Source of the DNA: Nematostella vectensis
Taxonomy: Eukaryota > Cnidaria > Anthozoa > Actiniaria > Edwardsiidae
DNA: 64,000 nt
Reading direction: 5' to 3'
NCBI RefSeq assembly: GCF_932526225.1
Contig: NC_064036.1
Coordinates: 17,444,953 to 17,508,952, forward strand
Made by a program: the position numbers and the translations under genes
Notes under the pieces: generated by a model
Seen by the model: the letters and a program-made list of their open reading frames with translations, nothing else
Told to the model about the DNA's origin: nothing
The model's database searches: none
Shown here: piece by piece, positions 51,601-63,439 of the stretch
How the letters are laid out: every line of letters starts with the position of its first letter
Position numbering within the stretch: position 1 is the first letter of the stretch

Positions 51601-54600
51601 ACACTCAAAACTTCCTTGCAAGCAGCACAATAAACCTCATTATTGCGTACGATAAGGTCTTCCCCCTTGAACTCTTCGACGCGTTGCTTAGCAGAAACTT
51701 TTGTTGGCTCATAGTAAGTCGGTTTGTTCCTTGACCCTCGTCGGTTTCCACCTTGATTCACAGCAATTTTCCTTTTCCTAGATAGGTCGCCATCTCTTGG
51801 AGCCTTCAAAACATCCAATAAAGACTGGACTTCTGCATTTCTTACGCCGTTTAAAACCTCGGGCTCGGCTGGATCAATATCAATGGCTGATGCTTCTGCC
51901 ATTTTGAACTAGCAATGCTTCCAGGCCTTCCAGTGAAACAAACAAGGCATTCTGGGAATATGGGGTAAACCGCTGACCGGTACTTTTTGTATGATCAGAA
52001 AACGTTATTGACGATCGGTTTAGTGGAATAAATCACATTTCTATCGAAAGTCCATAAGTATTTGGTAGGAATTTTACCTAAAATTCCTATAACCTTAAAT
52101 AATTTTCTAAAAAACTTTAGATTTTCTAAAAATCTCGTTTGACTCTAAAACTCCTAAAAAAATCCGGAATTATGTATCTAGGCCTAACCTGTGATCTTTT
52201 ACGTTATTGTTATCTGAAATTCCATCGAGATCATAACTAGCTGCTAGTACTCCCTTTCAACCCTCACAGATCAATCATGGTGAGAAGGGAGGGGCTTGGG
52301 GTATTTTAGAAACTTCATAGATTATTCATGCTTGTATTCATTGTTGTTTTGTCTGTTTTTGGAAGAGGGGGAGGGAGGAAGAGCAGAATTTACATTTGCA
52401 ATGTTTGCTGTTTGCAGCCTTTGAAGACTTCAATGTTTTTTCTCTCGTTTTCACTAACAGTTTTGCGATCCAGACATCTATGCGTACATACCATCCAGGT
52501 CTAATTGAAATACTGCATATATTTCTTTCTCTCGTTTTTACTAACAATTTTACGATGGAGACATCTATGCGTACATACCATCCAGATCTAATTGAAATAC
52601 TGCATATGTTTCTTTCTCACGTTTTAACTAACAGTTTTGCGATCCAGACATCTATGCGTACATACCATCCAGGTCTAATTTAAATACTTCATATATTTCT
52701 TTCTCTCGTTTTTACTAACAGTTTTGCGATCCAGACATCTATGCGTACATACCATCCAGGTCTAATTGAAATACTGCATATATTTCTTTCTCTCGTTTTT
52801 ACTAACAATTTTGCGATGGAGACATCTATGCGTACATACCATCCAGATCTAATTGAAATACTGCATATGTTTCTTTCTCACGTTTTAACTAACAGTTTTG
52901 CGATCCAGACATCTATGCGTACATACCATCCAGGTCTAATTGAAATACTTCATATATTTCTTTCTCTCGTTTTTACTAACAGTTTTGCGATCCAGACATC
53001 TATGCGTAGATACCATCCAGGTCTAATTTAAATACTTCATATATTTCTTTCTCTCGTTTTTACTAACAGTTTTGCGATCCAGACATCTATGCGTACATAC
53101 CATCCAGGTCTAATTTAAATACTTCATATATTTCTTTCTCTCGTTTTTACTAACAGTTTTGCGATCCAGACATCTATGCGTACATACCATCCAGGTCTAA
53201 TTGAAGAGGACATGTCATCTCACAGTAAGCTGGGTCTCCAAGCATTTCAATGACCTAAGAACATAAAATCACTACTAAGACAAAGCAAGGACAAGAAAAT
53301 CTAAACTGCTTTTTATGGTGGGGGGTCCAGGACTTGCACAAAGACGCGGCCGAACCAAGAGTTTCAAGAAGGGGGGGGGATTCATTGTTCTTCCGGGGAC
53401 ATCCTTATATTTCTTGTTATATTAAGGCAAATCTCTGAAAATAGGGGTGGGGTGCTTGGGCCACACCTAGATCCGCTCCTGAAAACATTTAGTTATCATT
53501 ATTACAACTTACATCTTTGCTGCAGTTTTTTAGTGAAAAGTCTTGCTTGCTGTTATCCCAGGACTACAGTAAAAGCCATTAAGGATAAATATACTGTAAA
53601 TATACAACTGGACTTCCCATGCAGCAGATGAACCTTACCATCTGGTTAAACATTTCAACCTGTCGCGGCATTGTATGTGCGGTTGTGTGAATGATAATGA
53701 TAACAATCTATACTAAATATATAAGCGTTACGTCTGTTGCGCAAACGTTTTTGATTGGTTGAGCGGTATGATATATATATGATATATATATGCCTGGAGA
53801 TATATTCATGAAGCTCCTTTGAAGGTGTTTCTTAGTATAAAGAAACAAACATTTGTCTGATGATGGAGGAGATAAATGGATTCAGGATCAAATTGTGTTT
53901 TGGGAAATGTCACCGAGAAAGCAATTTAATCCTGGAATATTATTTACTTAAGAAAGCTTGTCTGATTAGTATAGTAGTCTTTACTTAGAAAGCTTTAGAT
54001 GTGTCTAAAACTAAAAATGATTATCTAGATTGGGTTGCCATGGTAAAATGTATACTGCGTAAAAGTGAATCTGTTTTGAAAATTAAGCTCTACTGTAGGG
54101 TACTGTACATTTATTATTGTTACAAGGTGACGGGTTCTGTTATGGTAATAATAATAATGGGTGATTTTACCAATATTACTATTGGAATATACAGTTACTA
54201 GGCATATCACCTTGAGGGTATAGACACTTGACATTTACAAAGCATCCAAAATGCAAGGGACCTCCTCTACCAGGCTTACCAGATACATGAGGTGAAAGGA
54301 AGTTCATCCATGTAACATAGGTAGGATGTGATCGTCATGACCTCATTTCATATATTCAACTGTTATTTTTAAAGATATATTGAACTATATTTTGCCAGCA
54401 AGATTTGCGAGTCCACTTTTTTCAAAAGCATGACTTCGATACCCAAAGTTTCTACTATCATTTTTGAGTATATAAAGGATACAAGTTCGGGTTTAATGAC
54501 TTGATCATACTCAAGCACTTGGCATACTCTTGCAAGTGGTAAAGCTGTCATGTCAGATCAAATATGGATTATGTTGAGTATCTGCAAGGTCTATTTATAA

Positions 54601-57600
54601 TAATAAGGCAGTAGGTGATTCCTCTTTTTTTAAATTATGTAAGGCACAAAAAGATTCTACATCTTCAGTCCACCCTCAAAACTACATATTCCTATTATTT
54701 CTCAACTTGTCAGAAAATAATATTGTGATAAGTTAGACAACTATATATCATTTTTACTGCAGGACAGCTAAGAAATTTATTCTAAGATGGTATGGGATCA
54801 AATTGTGGACAAGACATTTGATAATTAACTTCTTGCAGCTTACCTCCAACAAGAACATAGACTGGGCACTCCAAGTGACCTTTGATTTCCTTGTTTGTAT
54901 GTAACAGATGGATAAAACAACATTTTCAGTAGTCAACTTTGAATAGGGAAGGGCCAGGATTTCAAAGGAGAAGGAATTCATTGATTTGAGATATGTTCTT
55001 GATTTCATTTATTTTAACTTCTTCATATTTTGAAGAAAAACTTCCAGCTCCCAGGAAATGAGGCAAAAAACAATTGGCCAAGTCCTAGATCTAATTTAAA
55101 TGCATATAATTGTAAAAAACATATATAAAAACAGAATTTCTATATATTACATTACATAGCATTAGCATAGTGGCTGTACCTTGGCTACAGTGGAGAATTG
55201 TGATGGAAGGCATGCTATGAAAAGAAGGTCCACAGTAGCACAGACCTAGGAATTGACAAAATATTGTTAGAATTGAGCGCAATAAATAATGACTTTGGCA
55301 TGCATGGGATAACTGTTTCATAAATTAAAATTTTTTTTATCTTTATTAATTATCCAAAATTCATCTACTTTTCACTTTCTTCACTACCTCCCACGATGCG
55401 TGTGTGAAACCATGGTTAAAAACAAACTTTGCCATCTTGTTCACAATTTTGGTGCCTGAGCTCAGATTCCCGAATGCATTGCAAACAGCTGTGGGAAGTA
55501 GTGGAGAAGATGAATCCCTTTACTAGCACATACTGTGGGAAGTAGTGCAGAAGATGAATCACTTTACTAGCACATACTGTGGGAAGTAGTGGAGAAGATG
55601 AATCACTTTACTAGCACATACTGTGGGAAGTAGTGGAGAAGATGAATCACTTTGCTAGTACATACTGTGGGAAGTAGTGGAGAAGATGAATCACTTTACT
55701 AGTACATACTGTGGGAAGTAGTGGAGAAGATGAATCACTTTACTAGCACATACTGTGGGAAGTAGTGGAGAAGGTGAATCACTTTACTAGCACATACTGT
55801 GGGAAGTAGTGGAGAAGATGAATCACTTTACTAGCACATACTGTGGGAAGTGGTGGAGAAGATGAATCACTTTACTAGTACATACGTGGGAAGTAAAGGA
55901 GAAGATGAATCACTTTACTAGTACATACTGTGGGAAGTAGTGGAGAAGATGAATCACTTTACTAGCACATACTGTGGGAAGTAGTGGAGAAGATGAATCA
56001 CTTTACTAGCACATACTGTGGGAAGTAGTGGAGAAGATGAATCACTTTACTAGCACATACTGTGGGGAGTAAAGGAGAAGATGAATCACTTTACTAGTAC
56101 ATACTTGGGGAAGTAGTAAAGAAGATGAATCACTTTACTAGCACATACTGTGCGAAGTAGTGGAGAAGGTGAATCACTTTACTAGCACATACTGTGGGAA
56201 GTAGTGGAGAAGATGAATCACTTTACTAGCACATACTGTGGGAAGTAGTGGAGAAAATGAATCACTTTACTAGCACATACTGTGGAAAAGTGGAGAAGAT
56301 GAATCACTTTACTAGCACATACTGTGGGAAGTAGTGGAGAAGATGAATCACTTTACTAGCACATACTGTGGGAAGTAGTGGAGAAGATGAATCACTTTAC
56401 TAGCACATACTGTGGGGAGTAAAGGAGAAGATGAATCACTTTACTAGTACATACTTGGGGAAGTAGTAAAGAAGATGAATCACTTTACTAGCACATACTG
56501 TGCGAAGTAGTGGAGAAGGTGAATCACTTTACTAGCACATACTGTGGGAAGTAGTGGAGAAGATGAATCACTTTACTAGCACATACTGTGGGGAGTAAAG
56601 GAGAAGATGAATCACTTTACTAGTACATACTTGGGGAAGTAGTAAAGAAGATGAATCACTTTACTAGCACATACTGTGCGAAGTAGTGGAGAAGGTGAAT
56701 CACTTTACTAGCACATACTGTGGGAAGTAGTGGAGAAGATGAATCACTTTACTAGCACATACTATGGGAAGTAGTGGAGAAAATGAATCACTTTACTAGC
56801 ACATACTGTGGAAAAGTGGAGAAGATGAATCACTTTACTAGCACATACTGTGGGAAGTAGTGGAGAAGATGAATCACTTTACTAGCACATACTGTGGGAA
56901 GTAGTGGAGAAGATGAATCACTTTACTAGCACATACTGTGGGAAGTAGTGGAGAAGATGAATCACTTTACTAGTACATACTGTGGGAAGTAGTGGAGAAG
57001 ATGAATCACTTTACTAGCACATACTGTGGGAAGTAGTGGGGAAGATGAATCACTTTACTAGCACATACTGTGGGAAGTAGTGGAGAAGATGAATCACTTT
57101 ACTAGCACATACTGTGGGGAGTAAAGGAGAAGATGAATCACTTTACTAGTACATACTGTGGGAAGTAGTGGAGAAGATGAATCACTTTACTAGCACATAC
57201 TGTGGGGAGTAAAGGAGAAGATGAATCACTTTACTAGTACATACTTGGGGAAGTAGTAAAGAAGATGAATCACTTTACTAGCACATACTGTGCGAAGTAG
57301 TGGAGAAGGTGAATCACTTTACTAGCACATACTGTGGGAAGTAGTGGAGAAGATGAATCACTTTACTAGCACATACTGTGGGGAGTAAAGGAGAAGATGA
57401 ATCACTTTACTAGTACATACTTGGGGAAGTAGTAAAGAAGATGAATCACTTTACTAGCACATACTGTGCGAAGTAGTGGAGAAGGTGAATCACTTTACTA
57501 GCACATACTGTGGGAAGTAGTGGAGAAGATGAATCACTTTACTAGCACATACTATGGGAAGTAGTGGAGAAAATGAATCACTTTACTAGCACATACTGTG

Positions 57601-60172
57601 GAAAAGTGGAGAAGATGAATCACTTTACTAGCACATACTGTGGGAAGTAGTGGAGAAGATGAATCACTTTACTAGCACATACTGTGGGAAGTAGTGGAGA
57701 AGATGAATCACTTTACTAGCACATACTGTGGGAAGTAGTGGAGAAGATGAATCACTTTACTAGTACATACTGTGGGAAGTAGTGGAGAAGATGAATCACT
57801 TTACTAGCACATACTGTGGGAAGTAGTGGGGAAGATGAATCACTTTACTAGCACATACTGTGGGAAGTAGTGGAGAAGATGAATCACTTTACTAGCACAT
57901 ACTGTGGGGAGTAAAGGAGAAGATGAATCACTTTACTAGTACATACTTGGGGAAGTAGTAAAGAAGATGAATCACTTTACTAGCACATACTGTGGGGAGT
58001 AAAGGAGAAGATGAATCACTTTACTAGCACATACTGTGCGAAGTAGTGGAGAAGGTGAATCACTTTACTAGCACATACTGTGGGAAGTAGTGGAGAAGAT
58101 GAATCACTTTACTAGCACATACTGTGGGAAGTAGTGGAGAAAATGAATCACTTTACTAGCACATACTGTGGAAAAGTGGAGAAGATGAATCACTTTACTA
58201 GCACATACTGTGGGAAGTAGTGGAGAAGATGAATCACTTTACTAGCACATACTGTGGGAAGTAGTGGAGAAGATGAATCACTTTACTAGCACATACTGTG
58301 GGGAGTAAAGGAGAAGATGAATCACTTTACTAGTACATACTTGGGGAAGTAGTAAAGAAGATGAATCACTTTACTAGTACATACTGTGCGAAGTAGTGGA
58401 GAAGGTGAATCACTTTACTAGCACATACTGTGGGAAGTAGTGGAGAAGATGAATCACTTTACTAGCACATACTGTGGGAAGTAGTGGAGAAAATGAATCA
58501 CTTTACTAGCACATACTGTGGAAAAGTGGAGAAGATGAATCACTTTACTAGCACATACTGTGGGAAGTAGTGGAGAAGATGAAACACTTTACTAGTACAT
58601 ACTGTGGGAAGTAGTGGAGAAGATGAAACACTTTACTAGTACATACTGTGGAAAAGTGGAGAAGATGAATCACTTTACTAGCACATACTGTGGGAAGTAG
58701 TGGAGAAGATGAAACACTTTACTAGTACATACTATGGGGGTTTCAATAGAGGGTGGCTACTGGTGTGACAAGCAGCTGTCTATCCCAATGCTAGATGCTG
58801 TAATTTTTTAAGACAAAAAAGAAACCATTAAATATCCTAATGTTGTCTTGCTTTCAACATGCAGAAATACCTCTTTTGTGTTATTTTTGTCTTATATTTT
58901 GTTGTACTATTGCTTTTGAAATAAACCAACAAGCCTTCTGATGCCTACTTCCAGCTGTTTTAAACCCCTTATACTAAAACTTGGCAACATAGCCTTACCC
59001 TTGGATTATCAAAGCCACAGTGCACTCCTTTGCTCTGCAGTGAGGACAGGGTTTCAGGTCGACGGGTTGAAATAAACAGCTCATCTGGCTGCACATCAGC
59101 TGTGGAAGATAATGAGAGCTTCATATGAAAACTGAGAAAAAAAAAATTGTCAGAAGAATGCAGATGTGATAATTGCCTGATTTTTGTTACGGGACTTTCA
59201 CATGATACATAGTTAAAAATTAACAAATTCTATAGGTCCTTTTAACTTATTTACCTAAATAAACAAATTACACCCCCTATACAAAGCAAAACCTTCAATT
59301 AATTAATTCAAAATAGAATAAAAGATACATATGAAGGTTGTGTGATATCAAAATATCAGCTTACAGAATTTTAAAAGTGTGTTGGCAAGCTGCTTTCCCA
59401 ACCTGCCACAACCAATAATGCCAATGAACAAGGGATCTCTTTTTGGTGCCTCTTGAAGAAACTTAGATGACTTTTTCTTGGTAGGAGATTTTTGTTCTAT
59501 AATCTTCTGCCTTGCATCATTCATAACTGCCACAAGAAACGCCCTAGAAATGAAGAAATATATAATCAAGAAATCTAAAATATAGATAAATATTATAGAA
59601 AATATTGCTTAATAGACCCTAAATACCCAAATCAACACTAAAAGACACGTCAAACTTCACTGAACTCAATTATAGCTGAATTTCTTGTTGTCCAAAATCC
59701 TAGTCTCGTTTGGTAATAGCAAGTTAATTCCAAGTGTGATTCTACTTGGCGAGATATTGTTTATTGTGGATATCACAAAATCAACTAACGCATTGTATTC
59801 TAGATTATAGATTTTAATCAACCAAGCCCCAGATTGCACCGCGGTGGAATTAACTATCATCTTTTTTTTTCCCAAAACTTTAGTTTGGGTGTTAACCAAA
59901 TGTGCTGCATTCACGTAAACACGACAGCTCGGTGCATAGCAACAACTATAATTACAACTCACGCTTGAGCACAAACGGATGAGGTCAACGCATGACTTCG
60001 AGCCCGTAAATACAGTAGCTCCCTGGAAATAAAGCAAACACAACCAATCTAACCAACGCTAAAATACTGACGGTAAATTTTCATAATGTGATTACTTTTC
60101 CTGCGGCGCCAGAGCAGCTTCAAATTGTAAAGTTGGTAGATTTGCTGTGATGTCTTCAAAATCTGCCGCCAT
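45636..60172 (-). CDS. noxred1-like: NOXRED1-like NADP-dependent oxidoreductase
   Basis: Minus-strand exons in order: 60172-60096, 60022-59963, 59543-59365, 59099-58999, 55245-55180, 54889-54844, 54544-54417, 53254-53224, 49464-49365, 47491-47369, 45765-45636. Phases agree at every junction and give 346 aa, close to the vertebrate protein as I remember it. Residues 86-96 hold the Rossmann nucleotide motif (GIIGCGRLGK); ISTRRPETL at 115-123 follows the second strand, where two arginines suit the NADP phosphate. LLFIACLPSQ, ALPLAR, the W-GV-A...N-CT region and FPLFDLG also fit NOXRED1. The family belongs to the pyrroline-5-carboxylate reductase-like fold; its substrate is not known. The end of exon 7 (weak GTGGAC donor) is the least certain boundary, and the 31-bp exon 8 rests on phase and alignment. 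Introns 4, 8 and 9 hold minisatellites, and intron 8 also holds an hAT element. Confidence 0.8.
45836..47360. other. NOXRED1-like intron 10 with dispersed duplicate fragments
   Basis: The string CAGATTGCAGCATTGGCAAA occurs at 45821-45840 and again at 47028-47047, each followed by a purine-rich AAGGGGAGAGCA. The copies may be remnants of a repeated element. No other coding exon is seen. A G tract lies at 47150-47162. Confidence 0.4.
47905..49172. repeat. 75-76 bp minisatellite in NOXRED1-like intron 9, about 17 copies
   Basis: The unit includes TACTTCACAAAACTGTCAAG, GTGGCCACGGTAGCGCGCGT and CGTATCCGATATCATTTTCT. It is rich in CpG (GCGCGCGTCG in most units) against an AT-rich background. The array reads open for up to 189 codons because successive units shift frame; this is not a gene. 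Confidence 0.95.
49580..52186 (-). mobile_element. hAT-superfamily DNA transposon, full length, inactive
   Basis: Both ends carry the inverted terminal repeat TAGGCCTAGATACATAATTC. Flanking 8-bp sequences ACTTGTGA (49572-49579) and ACCTGTGA (52187-52194) form a target-site duplication with one mismatch, the length typical of hAT. Just inside the left end, motifs of the type TCTAAAAATCCCGA repeat several times, and shorter TCTAAAA copies occur at the right, as in hAT subterminal binding sites. The 2.6-kb element sits inside intron 8 of the NOXRED1-like gene and is transcribed in the same direction. Confidence 0.92.
49983..51902 (-). pseudogene. hAT transposase, interrupted by frameshifts
   Basis: The first frame (51902-51240, 220 aa) has a BED/C2H2-like zinc finger (YCAAC ... 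HVKSKKH, about residues 92-116) and a basic N-terminal region. The second (51188-49983, 401 aa) covers the transposase core and ends with the hAT dimerisation motif SSAAAERVFS plus the ALMLR tail. Between them a third frame carries the expected FDGTTR motif with a catalytic-type Asp, so two frameshifts or one short shifted segment separate the parts, and no continuous transposase can be read. The interruption plus the mismatched target duplication point to an inactive, moderately old copy. Confidence 0.85.
52420..53207. repeat. 87-bp minisatellite in NOXRED1-like intron 8, about 9 copies
   Basis: The unit contains GCGATCCAGACATCTATGCG, TACATACCATCCAGGTCTAA and TTTCTTTCTCTCGTTTTTAC. As 87 is a multiple of three, the + strand gives repeated 29-residue frames. 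These have no start context or family and are not treated as coding. The array ends 17 bp from the 31-bp exon 8. Confidence 0.9.
54034..54047. promoter_or_regulatory. X-box-like motif
   Basis: GTTGCCATGGTAAA resembles the RFX target GTTGCCATGGYAAC at 12-13 of 14 positions. It lies inside an intron of the NOXRED1-like gene. Weak evidence on its own. Confidence 0.3.
55487..58738. repeat. 44-bp minisatellite in NOXRED1-like intron 4, about 74 copies
   Basis: The unit is ACTGTGGGAAGTAGTGGAGA, AGATGAATCACTTTACTAGC, ACAT. Variant units (GGGGAGTAAAGG, TTGGGGAAGTAGTAAAG, GTGGAAAAGTGG) recur in the same order about 790 bp apart (56.76 and 57.55 kb), so higher-order blocks have been duplicated. No coding frame crosses it. 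Confidence 0.95.
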
Positions 60173-60299
60173 TTTATTATGTTGTGTTGATTGACGACAG
60201 CCGCTGACCACCACAGGTAGTCCGTGAGAGCTGATTTCATGCTCCTTGTGCTCCCCCAAAACTCCACCTGACAAGCGCAAAACGCCAGTAGTAATTTAT

Positions 60300-61003
60300 T
60301 TTTTCATAGGAGAGAAGCCTAGCACCGAGCATTATCATTTTTAAAAACATTTATTTATTCCTAGTGGAATCATTTAACTGTAGCATGGAATACAGTTCAC
60401 CTGGTCTTTTTTAGCGAAAAACCGGCATGGAGCGCCATCAAACACCTGGATTTGCAGGCTAAATTTACTGAAACTCAGACAATATCTGACGGGTCGACAA
60501 CGAAAATCCCTTAAAACCATTTCGAGCAAGCCAAAATAACTAGAAAAAATATCAAACAACAACTGGTCACGAGGAAAATATCGAGCAGTAAATATTCGGT
60601 CTCCGTTAGGAGAGTTCTCTCCTGTGTTCATTGTCATTCTTATGCATTCTTATCCAAATCTGAGATAAAAATATTTACCAGAATCCAAGAATATCCTTAA
60701 GAATAATTCTATCCTGTGTAGCGGCTCAAGGGATTAATGGAAGAGGAGCTTCCCTTCCCTTGGGCCTCTACGCAGGCTAGAATAATACAGCATTACCGTT
60801 GGTGCAGCTTGTAAGTCCAGGTATGTCAGTTTGTTAAACATTTCATTGTCTGTGATAATGCTTTGCATGGTTTTAATAAACAATAAATAATTTAATTGTT
60901 AACTTTGACGTCTAACTCTGCTATCACAAAGTGCAGATGTATCATACGCACTCCGTTATTGTTATTCTAAAGATATTCTCCGCAATGAGTTGAAGTCACA
61001 AGG
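60300..61003. other. Divergent intergenic region
   Basis: About 0.8 kb separate the starts of the minus-strand NOXRED1-like gene and the plus-strand PAN-like gene, so both promoters should be here. No TATA or other strong motif stands out. Confidence 0.4.
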
Positions 61004-61357
61004 ATGTCTGGCTTTTATATTTTAAAGCTATGGGCTTTTCTTTTAGCAGCCACAAAAGTAGCGTCAAACACTGAAGTGTGCGATTCAGGTTTAAAAAGAT
61101 CACCAACCATCAAGACGGGTCGTTTTAAAGAACACAAAGGAACCTATCTTAATGTTCCTGCATTCTCTACAAGTTTGGTGAAGAAGAAGACCGTGTGTCA
61201 GGTAAAATGCCTGAAGGAAAAATCGTGTGTGGCTATCAACGTCGCCTCAAGTGCTAATCCCGAGGGGGAGTTCTGGTGCGAGCTTCTCTCTGACGACAAG
61301 TACAACTCTTCTGTCAAATTTGGGGCCAACTCCACCGCCGACCACTATAGCATCTAT
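61004..61357 (+). CDS. Secreted apple/PAN-like protein, first exon
   Basis: The 118-codon exon starts with a signal peptide (FYILKLWAFLLAA core, about residues 4-17, likely cut after VAS). A single apple/PAN-like module follows, with the cysteine spacing VCQ-KCLKEKSC ... FWCELL and a closing YSIY strand; PAN modules bind proteins or sugars outside the cell. NSS and NST sequons are present. The exon ends at a consensus donor (TAT then GTAAGT) in phase 0; reading on gives a stop within a few codons. Downstream exons are unproven: the next good exon-like segment (62096) has a different phase, so a further exon would be needed to join them. Family level only. Confidence 0.7.
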
Positions 61358-62095
61358 GTAAGTTTATTTTGATGTGATTTTCCATTTCAAGATTAGGTAA
61401 AATTAAAAGATCAGGTAAATTGAACTCGCCTTTACACGCAAGTAAAGACAAAGTTTTACCCTGGTCGGACACGAAGGTGATCGATGCTCCCAGTCCACAT
61501 TACCTCCCGTCATGTGTTTTTATATTCATAACCATCCTCTTTCGAGTTGGTGCCCCATCAAGAAATCCTGGATACTCCAGTTGGCGCCGAAATCGTTTTT
61601 TTTTCCAAAAACACCAGTAAACGGCCATAGCTAACAAGCAAATGTAAACATTTTTATTTTCAATTATTTTGCTTTTCGTGTACAATGACCACCGTTATAC
61701 CAAAAAGGCCAAAAGCTATAAAGTTTAGATAACCAAAAAATAATAATTTTGTTATGCTAAACACTGAGGCTTGCAATCTTAAGATAGTTGGCTATTTTCA
61801 CTAGGAAATACAGAAATAATAGCCAAAAATAAGGCGAAATCGTGGATAAACCAGGTTTAGATATCAGCATGGTTCCCTGCTAGCAGAGGCCTCTTCTCTG
61901 TATTTCGCTGGCCTGGCGTTCGCGTTCGCTTATGATACATAACGTAAGCACCTTTCTGGCTATATATTCTGGACTCGATTCTGGATATTACACTTTAAGA
62001 TCTCAAGCCGTTTTTCTGATATACTCGTCGCTTTCTTTGCTGCGCGTCGCTATAGCTCACGTCTCTATTATACCCCCTCAACGCTGATGTTGCAG
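61358..62095. other. Intron or spacer, no exon supported
   Basis: I looked for a phase-0 exon that could follow the PAN-like exon and found none with good splice sites. Confidence 0.35.
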
Positions 62096-62208
62096 CTGCT
62101 TTTGACCCGGTTTTTCCAGCACCCGTCCTTGACCAAGCACCAGTTCCTGGCCAAGCACCCGTCCTTGACCAAGCACCAGTTCCTGGCCAAGCGCCTGTAG
62201 CCGCTCCT
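62096..62208 (+). CDS. Candidate Pro/Val/Gln-rich repeat exon
   Basis: The segment begins after GATGTTGCAG and ends before GTAAGA. In one frame it reads about 37 residues made of two 12-residue repeats (PVLDQAPVPGQA) plus PVAAP. The 36-bp repeat keeps the frame. The exon joins in phase with the segment starting at 62997. Such a linker suits either an extracellular protein or a retroelement gag-like ORF. The opposite-strand frame over it is a shadow. Confidence 0.4.
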
Positions 62209-62444
62209 GTAAGAGTTTTTCGAGCGCGTGCACAAGTTTTGTCGCTATCTTGTGTGTCTTAGTTAATTTCCAGTTTTTCTGCATTCGGTAGATGGAAATG
62301 CCTGTGGTTTTTATTAGCGGGATGTGTCTCTGCTCAATGGATAGGTATATTTGCTTGGCTAATGTGTTTCAGTTTCCAGTATTTGTGTTATTCTGGTTAT
62401 GAAATTGTTAGCGAATGTGTATTTTAGCTTCTGACATTCTAACG

Positions 62445-62660
62445 ACGGGTCTCTGCTATGTGCATTGTTTATCAGTTTCGTAAGCGAAATATGTTTCTGC
62501 CCGTAGATGGGTCTCAGCTAAAATGTTTATTTATTAATCGGTTTTTATAGGCGAAATATGTTTCGGCCTGTAGCGAGTTACGTCTCTGCTAAATGTTTAT
62601 TTATCGGTTTTTATAGGCGAAATGTTTATTCGGCCTGTAGCGGGTCTTGCTGTAAAGTTA
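62445..62660. repeat. Imperfect 70-80 bp tandem repeat
   Basis: Three diverged copies contain GGCGAAATATGTTTCGGCCT-like sequence followed by GGGTCTC and AATGTTTATTTAT. It lies in the putative intron between the two segments above and below. Confidence 0.55.
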
Positions 62661-62996
62661 TTGGTCTAGTGGGCGGATACATTTCTGCAATGAGTATGTA
62701 GACTCATGAAACATTTTTCGTAATCGCTATGATCTTTATTGTTTTCGGGAAATGTATCCCCAGGATTCAGTGCTTTGTATACGGTTGGTGCTTTTGTACG
62801 TTGCTCCTTTTTATGTGGTAATGATGATTAAGTTTTTCACTAACCGGCTAACTTAATCTGTTATCATGCGAGTTATAATGATTTTTTTGTGGAATCTTTT
62901 AAAAGTATATGTCTGTTTTACAAGGACTATTGCAAGTTATTAGAAGGAAGCTTGTCGGCGTTGATCCTTCTTTTTGTGATATTTTGTGATCTAGAT

Positions 62997-63439
62997 TGAT
63001 TTGGAATCTGTAGCGGCGAAGCTAGAGGAGCTTCAAAAGCAAATGTTGCATGACTCTGTTGAAAGGGCTTTTACAGACTGTGCGCCAACTGGTAGACCGT
63101 CCGGATCCGCTGATAGACGGCGCGGCTATTATTGCAGCGTTAGAGCATTTGGTGGACGCGGCCAGATCTTTTGGTCACAAAGAAATCAAGCGTTTCGACG
63201 CAATATTTAAGCCATGTCTTCCCTACGTTTATTATGAACGTTTGCCAGTCATTGTTGATCAGCTTTTGGGAGACAACGAGACTAAGAAAGTTTCACAACA
63301 GATCGGCAAAATTCCGAAATCCGGAACCCAGACAACCGTTGGACCTCCGCCTGTGGCCCGGCAACCGTATTTCCGCCCTTCACCTTATAAACGGGGTGGG
63401 ATGCATCCCCGCGGTGACCGACCCTTTGAAGGTTTTTAG
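62997..63439 (+). pseudogene. Frame-disrupted ORF, possibly gag-like or unknown gene
   Basis: After a possible acceptor (GATCTAG) a first frame reads a short coiled-coil-like start (LESVAAKLEELQKQMLHD). From about 63050 a different frame continues open for 129 codons to TAG at 63439, with a helical region (IIAALEHLVDAARSFGHKEI) and an Arg/Pro/Gly-rich end. The two fit end to end if one frameshift lies near 63050-63070, or else the second frame starts at its own ATG (63050). The layout recalls the short first ORF of cnidarian retroelements, but I cannot name a family. It could also be host coding sequence with a sequencing error. Confidence 0.35.

Noticed and set aside
52396-53031. 29-residue repeat proteins on the + strand
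   Set aside because: The 87-bp unit is a multiple of three, so an open frame is automatic. Nothing supports a start or splicing.
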